Of a stretch of DNA of 9,932 nucleotides, positions 1-5,814 are shown in pieces; the first letter of the stretch is position 1, and each line of letters opens with the position of its first letter. Source of the stretch: an uncultured Elusimicrobium sp. (GTDB taxonomy: Bacteria > Elusimicrobiota > Endomicrobiia > Endomicrobiales > Endomicrobiaceae); contig CACWKJ010000024.1 in NCBI GenBank assembly GCA_902761395.1, forward strand, positions 1-9,932, in the 5' to 3' direction. A program made the position numbers and the translations under genes. Under the pieces are notes generated by a model, which saw only the letters and a list, made by a program, of their open reading frames with translations, was not told the DNA's origin and did not search any database.

Positions 1-500
1 ATATTTACGTTTTCTATTATTATGTTATATTCTTCAATTTTCTTTCTTAAGTTTTCTTCGATTGCTGCTCTTAAATTTTCTCTTTCCACGATAATATTTT
101 CAACGGGCAATTTTGAAATTGCCGTTTTAGAAACTTCTTGTATTGCCGGATATATAACTTTTACAAAATAATCTTTACCGATTTTTATATGAATATCATT
201 AACTTTTTCGTAAACAGGTCTGAAATTTACAACTATTCTTGCTCTTACTGTCTGTAAATCTTTTGATGCTGAATCTGCTTCTATTTCTTGCTTTTGTGTT
301 TTTACATCATAATTTACTACCTGGTGAACAAAAGGTAATTTAGGGTATGTTCCTTGAGAAAAACTTTTTGTTTCACCGGTCAGAACATTTATTCTTACTC
401 CTACAAAACCTACTTCAACTATAAAAAAACTTGAAAGTGCTATAAAAGCTATTACTATAATTGCTGCTATACCTACTATCATTCCGGTATCTTTTTTCAT
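1..500 (-). CDS. Prohibitin-like SPFH/band-7 membrane protein, 5' part (3' end beyond window)
   Basis: The reading frame is open from an ATG at 500 to the left edge, giving 166 residues with no stop. An AAGGAGT Shine-Dalgarno (508-514) sits 7 nt upstream. Residues 7-28 form one hydrophobic signal-anchor helix after a short basic N-terminus. An SPFH (prohibitin-homology) domain follows: V-x-V-G-x-R near 30-36, the D-V-K-T-Q strand at 65-69, the family's S-K-D-L-Q-x-V signature at 79-85, G-K-D-Y at 108-111, and the P-V-E-N-I-I-V-E-R-E block at 132-141 leading into the helical C-terminal part. Prohibitin and HflK/HflC relatives form ring or cage assemblies at the inner membrane and often modulate FtsH-type proteases or membrane microdomains. 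SKDLQ and the RE block favour the prohibitin branch over HflC, but the C-terminal half is missing. It lies 59 nt downstream of rfbB on the same strand and probably ends the ceramide-type operon, though a separate promoter is not excluded. Confidence 0.85.
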   Translation of the reverse strand, partial: MKKDTGMIVGIAAIIVIAFIALSSFFIVEVGFVGVRINVLTGETKSFSQGTYPKLPFVHQVVNYDVKTQKQEIEADSASKDLQTVRARIVVNFRPVYEKVNDIHIKIGKDYFVKVIYPAIQEVSKTAISKLPVENIIVERENLRAAIEENLRKKIEEYNIIIENVN

Positions 501-540
501 TTTCTTTACTCCTTGAATTATAAGTTGTTGCTATTTTAAA

Positions 541-566
541 AATTACCAATTAATAATTTCTAATTG
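541..566 (-). repeat. Heptamer-periodic repeat between rfbB and the prohibitin-like gene
   Basis: Read on the minus strand, this stretch is TTAGAAA, TTATTAA, TTGGTAA and a partial TT: three consecutive units fitting a loose TTNNNAA heptamer. The first unit contains the rfbB stop codon (TAG). A similar array with four units lies at 5023-5057. The function is unknown and the low complexity of the region lowers certainty. Confidence 0.4.
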
Positions 567-1537
567 CCTTTTAGTAGCGGTTGCCACCAATTTTTATTGT
601 TCAAATACCACTCTATTGTTTTTTCTATTGCTTGTTCAAACTTGTATTGAGGTTGCCAACCTAATTCTTCTTTTATTTTGGTTGCATCGATGGCATATCT
701 TCTGTCATGTCCTAATCTGTCTGCAACATATTTTATTAAGGAACTGTCTTTACCTAAATATTTTAAAATTGTGTCGGTAATATACTTGTTTGTCTTTTCA
801 TTATTACCGCCGACATTATAAATTTCACCGTTTTTACCTTTATGTAATACGGTATCTATAGCGGAACAATGATCTTCTACGAAAAGCCAATCTCTTATAT
901 TTAATCCGTCACCGTATAACGGAACTTGTTTATTATCGAGTGCATTTGTAATAAATAACGGAATTAGTTTTTCCGGGAATTGATAAGGACCGTAGTTGTT
1001 TGAACATCTTGTAATATTAACATTAAGTCCGAAAGTGTGGTGATAAGCCATAACCAACAAATCTGCACTTGCTTTACTTGCCGAATACGGACTGTTCGGA
1101 GAGAGGGGAGTCTTTTCCGTAAAAAATCCCGTTTTACCGAGTGAACCGTAAACTTCATCTGTAGATATTTGGAAAAATTTTTCTGTTTTATATTTTTTCG
1201 CAACTTCCAAAAGATTTTGTGTTCCCAAAACATTTGTTTTTACGAATATATCGGGATTGGTTATACTTCTGTCAACATGTGATTCAGCAGCAAAATTTAT
1301 TATTACATCTATTTTGTTATCGGAAACAATTTTATCAACTAATTTATTGTCGGCTATATCGCCTTTTACAAACAAATAATTCGGATTATCTTTTACATCA
1401 TCTAAACTTTTAATGTTGCCTGCATAAGTCAACAAATCAAGATTAACAATTTTATAATCTTGATATTTGTTTAACATGTATCTTACGAAATTACTTCCGA
1501 TAAATCCTGCTCCGCCGGTTACCAAAATCTTTTTCAT
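560..1537 (-). CDS. rfbB: dTDP-glucose 4,6-dehydratase
   Basis: This enzyme converts dTDP-glucose to dTDP-4-keto-6-deoxyglucose with a bound NAD+, the gateway to dTDP-rhamnose and other deoxysugars in the cytoplasm. The 325-residue product has the extended-SDR plan: the Rossmann loop G-G-A-G-F-I-G at 8-14, the catalytic S-T-D-E-V-Y-G at 125-131, the Y-x-x-x-K pair at Tyr151/Lys155 inside S-P-N-S-P-Y-S-A-S-K, then N-N-Y-G-P-Y-Q-F-P-E-K-L-I-P (180-193) and R-D-W-L-F-V-E-D-H (215-223), which are characteristic of RfbB/RffG. The frame extends to an ATG at 1561, inside bcerS, but the ATG at 1537 gives the family's usual M-K-K-I-L-V-T-G-G start and lies 4 nt after the bcerS TAA, so I chose it. No strong Shine-Dalgarno is visible, so translational coupling is likely. 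No rfbA, rfbC or rfbD partners are in the window, so the end sugar is unknown. Confidence 0.93.
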   Translation of the reverse strand: MKKILVTGGAGFIGSNFVRYMLNKYQDYKIVNLDLLTYAGNIKSLDDVKDNPNYLFVKGDIADNKLVDKIVSDNKIDVIINFAAESHVDRSITNPDIFVKTNVLGTQNLLEVAKKYKTEKFFQISTDEVYGSLGKTGFFTEKTPLSPNSPYSASKASADLLVMAYHHTFGLNVNITRCSNNYGPYQFPEKLIPLFITNALDNKQVPLYGDGLNIRDWLFVEDHCSAIDTVLHKGKNGEIYNVGGNNEKTNKYITDTILKYLGKDSSLIKYVADRLGHDRRYAIDATKIKEELGWQPQYKFEQAIEKTIEWYLNNKNWWQPLLKGN

Positions 1538-1541
1538 TGTT

Positions 1542-2651
1542 TTAATTTCCGTAAACTGCATATTTTTTGTATATGGATCCGCCCATCATTTCCGCGGTTC
1601 TTTGAGTCATAACATTGTCTTCCAAAATCCAGGAAAGTTCACATTCTTGGTATCCGCCTTTAACGGAATTTATAAGAGCTTCCAACGACATATATGCTTC
1701 AATACCTTTATGTCTGTACTCTTTTTTTACACCCATAATCATAAGTCTTAAATCTTTAACTTTTCTCTTATAATATAAAAATTTAAAAATTCCGAACGGG
1801 AACAATTTTCCGTACATCTTTTTAAATACATAGTTGTAATCGGGAATAGCTATAAGCATTCCTATGGTTTTATCTCCGTCACAGGCAAGCATCACAATGT
1901 TTGGATCTGCCAAATTTACAATATCGTCTGCTATAGATTCAAACTCTTCTCTTGTCCAAGGAACAAAACCCCAATTCTTTTCCCATGCGGAATTATATAC
2001 TTCAATAATATCTTCAAGTGTTTTTTTGAAATTATTTTTGTCGAAAGTTTTTATTGTTATGTTCGGATTTCTTTTTTGAACTATTCTTAATGCTTTATTA
2101 AGTCTTGGCATTCTGTCATCTAAAGCTACCGGGATGTTATAGGCATAAAGTTCTTTTATTTTTTTTAGTCCGCATTTTTCTGCCAAATCCAAATAATACT
2201 TATGAGTGTATGGCATCAATATTTTAGGATCACTGTCAAAGCCTTCATATAAGAACCCGACTTCATCATTTGTAGATGGATTCATCGGTCCCATCATCTT
2301 ATCTAAATTGTTTTCCGATAACCATTGTTTTACCGCATCGAATAACATTTGTGCAACTTCTGCATTATCTATACATTCAAAAAAGCCGAAAAAGCCTATT
2401 TCGGTTTCTTGAAATTCGATATAGTTGTAATCAATAATACCGGCAATTCTTCCAACGATATTATTTTTATCATCATAAGCCAAAAATAATTGTTTCTTTG
2501 CATGTTTCCAATAAGGATTTTTTTCGGATAATAACTTTTTGTTTTCCGAATCTAATTGAGGTATCCAATAAGGGTTACCTTTATAAATTTTATAAGGTAA
2601 CTTTATAAAATCATTTATTTGTTTAAAATCTATTTTCTTTACGGTAAACAT
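1542..2651 (-). CDS. bcerS: Double-GNAT N-acyltransferase, bacterial ceramide synthase (bCerS)/YghO-like
   Basis: A 369-residue protein with two GNAT-like halves. The N-terminal part holds F-I-K-L-P-Y-K-I-Y-K-G-N-P-Y-W-I-P (15-31), typical of this family, followed by G-P-M-N-P-S-T-N-D-E (121-130). The C-terminal half carries the acyl-CoA-binding-type segment G-V-K-K-E-Y-R-H-K-G-I-E (307-318) and a closing S-W-I-L-E-D-N-x-M-T-Q-R motif (340-351). This layout is what I know from the YghO/bacterial ceramide synthase-like family, whose characterised member in Caulobacter N-acylates the 3-keto-sphingoid base. The assignment here rests on family resemblance plus its position directly after spt and cerR. 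The start at 2651 (M-F-T-V-K-K) lies 1 nt after the spt TAA. An in-frame ATG at 2702 would add 17 residues from within spt that do not look like the family, so it was rejected. No good Shine-Dalgarno is visible, implying coupling. A generic acetyltransferase is the alternative. Confidence 0.75.
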   Translation of the reverse strand: MFTVKKIDFKQINDFIKLPYKIYKGNPYWIPQLDSENKKLLSEKNPYWKHAKKQLFLAYDDKNNIVGRIAGIIDYNYIEFQETEIGFFGFFECIDNAEVAQMLFDAVKQWLSENNLDKMMGPMNPSTNDEVGFLYEGFDSDPKILMPYTHKYYLDLAEKCGLKKIKELYAYNIPVALDDRMPRLNKALRIVQKRNPNITIKTFDKNNFKKTLEDIIEVYNSAWEKNWGFVPWTREEFESIADDIVNLADPNIVMLACDGDKTIGMLIAIPDYNYVFKKMYGKLFPFGIFKFLYYKRKVKDLRLMIMGVKKEYRHKGIEAYMSLEALINSVKGGYQECELSWILEDNVMTQRTAEMMGGSIYKKYAVYGN

Positions 2652-2652
2652 T

Positions 2653-3984
2653 TTACTTGTTAGACCACAAATTTTTAAACCATCTTTTTGTTGCGGCAGC
2701 AAATTTGTTATTTGAAAAAGAAAAATTCCATCGGTTATTGTTTATATTATATGAAGATTTCTTTTTAGATTTGCTTCTTGTGTTTCCGCCCGGTATTATT
2801 CCGAGTTGTTTGGAAACTTTTTCAAATTTATCAAGAATCATTTCCAACTGTTCATCTGTATGAGTTGCCATATAACTTGTTCTTATTATTGCTTGACCTT
2901 CCGGAACTGCAGGGCTGACTATAGGAGATGCGAAGATACCTTCTTCAAACAACATTGCACACATTTGGAAAGCCTTCATATCTTCACCTACTGTTATAGG
3001 AATAATAGGGGATTCCGATGTTCTTGTATCAAAACCTAAAGATTGAAAACCTTCCTTCATTTTGTTTGTGTTTTCCCAAAGTTTAGCTCTTCTTTCAGGT
3101 TCGTCCTGCAAAATATCCAAAGCAACATCTATTGCACCTACACATGCAGGCGGTAATGCTGCCGTAAATATTAATGATCTTGCCGTATGTTTAATATAAT
3201 TAATAACTTCGCTTCTGCTTGCAATAAATCCGCCGATGGAAGCAAGTGATTTTGAAGCTGTTGCCATTAAAACGTCAACTTCGGGTTCCATATTAAAATG
3301 TTCTCCGGTTCCTTTTCCGTTTTTACCGAGAACTCCGAGAGAATGTGCTTCATCTACATAAACTCTTGCACCGTATTTTTTTGCAAGTGCCGATATTTCG
3401 GGGAACTTTGCGATATCTCCTTCCATACTGAAAATTCCGTCAACAACTATCAAAGCGGACGTTCCTTTTGATTGAACTTTTGCCAATTGTCTTTCCAAAT
3501 CAGCCATATCGTTATGTCTGAATCTTAACATTTCACCGCCGAAAGAAAGTCTGCAACCGTCTATAATGGAAGCATGGTCTAATTTATCCGTAATAACAAA
3601 TTCACCTTTACCTACTAAAGAAGAAATTGCACCCAAATTTGAATGGTGACCTGTTGTAAAAAGTATTGCCGCTTCTTTGCCTACGAACTTTGCGAATTTT
3701 CTTTCAACTTTTTCGTGCAAATCGTTTGTTCCGTTTACAAATCTTGAACCTGTGCAGGATGTTCCGTATTGTTTTGCGGCAGCAACTGCACCTTCTATAA
3801 CTTTCGGATGATCCGCAAGTCCCAAATAGTTGTTGGAACATAAAACAATCTTTTCTTTACCGTCAATTTTAACTACAGGACTTTGAACGGTTTCAACTCT
3901 TTTAAAATATGGGTACATTCCTGCAGCTTGCAAATCTCTTGCTGCAGTAAACTTAGTACACTTTTCAAAAATATCGTTAGACAT
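2653..3984 (-). CDS. spt: Serine palmitoyltransferase-type alpha-oxoamine synthase (PLP-dependent)
   Basis: A 443-residue fold-type I PLP enzyme of the KBL/BioF/Spt family. These enzymes condense an amino acid with an acyl thioester and release CO2; Spt uses serine and a long acyl chain to make 3-ketosphinganine. Visible landmarks are N-N-Y-L-G-L (51-56), G-S-R-F-V-N-G-T (79-86), D-H-A-S (136-139, His137 stacking on PLP), D-G-I-F-S-M-E-G-D (182-190), D-E-A-H (211-214) and the Schiff-base lysine Lys245 in T-A-S-K-S-L-A-S-I-G-G. The N-terminal A-A-G-M-Y-P-Y-F and the C-terminal I-V-S-P-A-V-P and M-A-T-H-T-D-E-Q-L resemble Bacteroides-type Spt more than BioF or Kbl. Residues 401-443 form an unusual basic, Asn- and Trp-rich tail. 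The ATG at 3984 is chosen because GGAG (3991-3994) sits 6 nt upstream; the in-frame GTG at 3996 would overlap that site. Its neighbours CerR-like and bCerS-like support the sphingolipid role. Cysteate (sulfonolipid) or other substrates remain possible. Confidence 0.82.
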   Translation of the reverse strand: MSNDIFEKCTKFTAARDLQAAGMYPYFKRVETVQSPVVKIDGKEKIVLCSNNYLGLADHPKVIEGAVAAAKQYGTSCTGSRFVNGTNDLHEKVERKFAKFVGKEAAILFTTGHHSNLGAISSLVGKGEFVITDKLDHASIIDGCRLSFGGEMLRFRHNDMADLERQLAKVQSKGTSALIVVDGIFSMEGDIAKFPEISALAKKYGARVYVDEAHSLGVLGKNGKGTGEHFNMEPEVDVLMATASKSLASIGGFIASRSEVINYIKHTARSLIFTAALPPACVGAIDVALDILQDEPERRAKLWENTNKMKEGFQSLGFDTRTSESPIIPITVGEDMKAFQMCAMLFEEGIFASPIVSPAVPEGQAIIRTSYMATHTDEQLEMILDKFEKVSKQLGIIPGGNTRSKSKKKSSYNINNNRWNFSFSNNKFAAATKRWFKNLWSNK

Positions 3985-3990
3985 AAAACA

Positions 3991-3994
3991 CTCC
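3991..3994 (-). promoter_or_regulatory. Ribosome binding site deciding the spt start
   Basis: GGAG on the minus strand, 6 nt before the ATG at 3984. It overlaps the codons that would follow an alternative GTG start at 3996, so the ATG is the better start. It lies in the 24-nt gap after the cerR stop codon. Confidence 0.7.
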
Positions 3995-4008
3995 ACAGTA
4001 AAATTTGT

Positions 4009-4983
4009 TTAAAAATACTTATTACTTAAATACCAATTGTATGTTATTTTTGCACCATTTTCAAGCTTTGTAAACTCAAAATCGGTATCTTTTATTATAT
4101 TGGAATTATCTGCAGTCCAATAAGTTTGTAACATTTCAACAATTTTTTCTTTACTTAAAACTTGCGGTTTTTTTGTAACTTTTGCAACTATTTCATAAAA
4201 ACTTGCAACGGTTTTAAAAATGAAATCAAATAATATAATAGGTATTGTTTTTATGTTGTTTGCTTTTGCTATTGTTGTTGCAACATCTTTCCATGTATAA
4301 ATATTACCGTCACACAAATAATATGTTTTATTATTAGTTTTTTCATTATTTAATGTAACGGAAATAACTTTTGCTATATCTCTTACGAAAACCAATTGAA
4401 TGAATCTTTTGGTATGAGTGTTGGGCTTTAAATGATGTTTTACCAAATTGAAGAAAATGAAAATATCTTTATCTCTCGGTCCGTAAACCGAAGCTGGTCT
4501 TATAATGGTATAAGGAACAAGTCCTTCCAATTTTTTTACTTCTTGCTCCGCTAAAAATTTACTTTTACCGTAATAAGAAACAGGATTTTCTTTTTCGGTT
4601 AATAATTTGGGTTGTTCGGTTGTACTTGGGCCCATTGCCGCTTGAGATGATATGTAAATAAATTTTTTGATATTACTTTTATTTTTTATTGCAGCTTGAA
4701 CAATGTTTTTTGTTCCTGTAACATTGGTATTGTAGTACCCGTCCCAATTTAATGCTCTTACAACTCCGGCACAATGGATTACGGCATCAACCGTAGAAAG
4801 TAATTTTGATAATTGTTCTTCATCACTTAAAGAACAATATTCATATTGAACAGGATAATCTTTAATCCATTTTAAGTTTGAACTTTTTCTTGCTAATGCA
4901 ATAATCGTATGATTGTCGGAAATAAGTTCTTCTACTATATGGCTTCCTACAAACCCCGTAGCTCCTGTAAGCAAAACTCGCAT
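4009..4983 (-). CDS. cerR: NAD(P)-dependent extended SDR, ceramide reductase (CerR)-like
   Basis: A 324-residue NAD-dependent epimerase/dehydratase-fold protein. It has the nucleotide-binding G-A-T-G-F-V-G-S-H at 7-15, a core strand ending I-S-S-Q-A-A at 111-116 (catalytic Ser region), the Y-x-x-x-K pair Tyr138/Lys142, and R-P-A-S-V-Y-G-P-R at 162-170, common to extended SDRs acting on lipids, sterols or sugars. A hydrophobic stretch at 247-268 may let it associate with the membrane. Bacterial ceramide reductases belong to this fold and reduce the 3-keto group of the acylated sphingoid base. The fold is certain; the substrate is inferred from the adjacent spt and bcerS genes. The alternative is a nucleotide-sugar epimerase or reductase working with the nearby rfbB. 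The start is supported by AGAGGT (4992-4997), 8 nt upstream. This is the first protein gene of the minus-strand operon, 99 nt after the tRNA. Confidence 0.7.
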   Translation of the reverse strand: MRVLLTGATGFVGSHIVEELISDNHTIIALARKSSNLKWIKDYPVQYEYCSLSDEEQLSKLLSTVDAVIHCAGVVRALNWDGYYNTNVTGTKNIVQAAIKNKSNIKKFIYISSQAAMGPSTTEQPKLLTEKENPVSYYGKSKFLAEQEVKKLEGLVPYTIIRPASVYGPRDKDIFIFFNLVKHHLKPNTHTKRFIQLVFVRDIAKVISVTLNNEKTNNKTYYLCDGNIYTWKDVATTIAKANNIKTIPIILFDFIFKTVASFYEIVAKVTKKPQVLSKEKIVEMLQTYWTADNSNIIKDTDFEFTKLENGAKITYNWYLSNKYF

Positions 4984-5022
4984 CTATAAATACCTCTGTT
5001 ATTTAAAAAATATTTTCTTCCG

Positions 5023-5057
5023 AAATTGCTGATTACTAACTGCTAATTTTCTAATTG
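5023..5057 (-). repeat. Heptamer-periodic repeat between the CAT tRNA and cerR
   Basis: On the minus strand the spacer reads TTAGAAAA, TTAGCAG, TTAGTAA, TCAGCAA, then TTT: about four TTAGNAA-like units in tandem, one with an extra A. It matches the array at 541-566 at roughly 21 of 26 positions with one indel (hand alignment). It lies in the presumed 5' leader of the cerR-spt-bcerS-rfbB operon. No stable hairpin with a following T-run was found in it, so it is not an evident terminator. Confidence 0.45.
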
Positions 5058-5082
5058 TTTTCTTATTTTTACATAAAAAAAC

Positions 5083-5154
<72 letters not shown>

Positions 5155-5187
5155 ATTAAACAAACAAACTATAAATAATATTTGAGT

Positions 5188-5216
5188 ATTGTATTATTTT
5201 TGATACTAAAAGTCAA
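5188..5216 (-). promoter_or_regulatory. Sigma70-type promoter for the CAT tRNA
   Basis: On the minus strand, TTGACT (5211-5216) and TACAAT (5188-5193) are separated by exactly 17 nt; each hexamer matches the consensus at 5 of 6 positions. Transcription would begin near 5181, about 27 nt before the tRNA 5' end. With no clear terminator beyond the tRNA except a short T-run, read-through into cerR is possible. Confidence 0.7.
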
Positions 5217-5241
5217 ATAAAACAGGTATTATTTCAAAAAA

Positions 5242-5691
5242 TTATATACTACAAATTGTCTTTTTCATCAATATAGCATTTTCACCGTTCTTATAATAAT
5301 TATTTCTTGTATTGTATTGCTTAAAATCGAATTTTAAATATAAATTTATTGCCGGAATATTTTTTTCGCCAACTTCAAGAAAAACAGTTTTTACACTTTG
5401 TTTGGAAATGTCGTTCAATGTTTTTTCTAAAAGATATTTTCCTAAATTTTGTCTTTTGAAATCGTTATCAATTACTATATTTAATATCTCCGCTTCATCA
5501 ATAATAATATGGTATATGACGTATCCGACAATTTTGGTATCTGCAAATAAAACCTTAAAGAAAGAATTTTTGTTTTCAAGTTCTTCCGTAAACATATTTT
5601 CTGTCCAATTATAATCGGAACTGGTTTTATCTATTTCACAAATGGTGCTTATATGTTCTTTAAGGCAATTTGTAATTAATATTTTTTTCAT
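5242..5691 (-). CDS. rimI: RimI-like ribosomal protein/N-alpha-acetyltransferase
   Basis: A single-domain GNAT of 149 residues, the usual RimI length. RimI acetylates the N-terminal alanine of ribosomal protein bS18 from acetyl-CoA in the cytoplasm. Family features are W-x-x-x-x-F-x-E-E-L (29-38), D-E-A-E-I-L-N-I (65-72), acetyl-CoA motif A R-Q-N-L-G-K (80-85), and F-L-E-V-G-E-K-N-I-P-A-I-N-L-Y (104-118). Glu106 and Tyr118 have the same 12-residue spacing as the proposed general base and acid of enterobacterial RimI (Glu103/Tyr115). The closing Y-Y-x-x-G-E-N-A-I-L-M (132-142) is also typical. Motif A has Asn where most members have the first Gly. The ATG at 5691 gives the right N-terminus, but no Shine-Dalgarno is visible. 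It diverges from secA and lies upstream of the tRNA on the same strand. Closely related RimI-like acetyltransferases with other protein targets cannot be excluded. Confidence 0.85.
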   Translation of the reverse strand: MKKILITNCLKEHISTICEIDKTSSDYNWTENMFTEELENKNSFFKVLFADTKIVGYVIYHIIIDEAEILNIVIDNDFKRQNLGKYLLEKTLNDISKQSVKTVFLEVGEKNIPAINLYLKFDFKQYNTRNNYYKNGENAILMKKTICSI

Positions 5692-5747
5692 ATCAATATG
5701 ATATATTTTTGAAATAACAAATACAACAAAACAATATGAATTTTATA

Positions 5748-5776
5748 TTGAAATTTATATATAAAAAAGATAAAAT
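5748..5776 (+). promoter_or_regulatory. Probable sigma70-type promoter for secA-lnt
   Basis: TTGAAA (5748-5753) and TAAAAT (5771-5776) are separated by 17 nt, each 5 of 6 to consensus, about 40 nt before the secA start. It lies in the 123-nt spacer divergent to rimI. The spacer is very AT-rich, so chance matches are a real concern. No equally good promoter for rimI was found on the opposite strand. Confidence 0.5.
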
Positions 5777-5814
5777 CTAAGGGATATATTAATAAATTTT
5801 TAAAAGGAAAAACT

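Noticed and set aside
1467..1751. Plus-strand open frames opposite rfbB and bcerS
   Set aside because: Antisense shadows created by the AT-rich, stop-poor reverse complement; no start signals and no recognisable protein family.
2649..2702. Longer N-terminus for the bCerS-like protein from the ATG at 2702
   Set aside because: The extra 17 residues overlap the spt tail and look unlike the family; the ATG at 2651 gives the expected start and tight coupling.
5011..5020. AAAATATTTT palindrome upstream of cerR as a terminator
   Set aside because: Only A-T pairs and no loop, so it cannot form a stable intrinsic terminator hairpin.
5690..5704. Inverted repeat ATATCA-ATA-TGATAT over the rimI start codon, a possible operator
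   Set aside because: It is perfect over 6 bp, but built only from A/T-rich bases in a very AT-rich spacer, with no second copy and no regulator nearby. Chance is a sufficient explanation.
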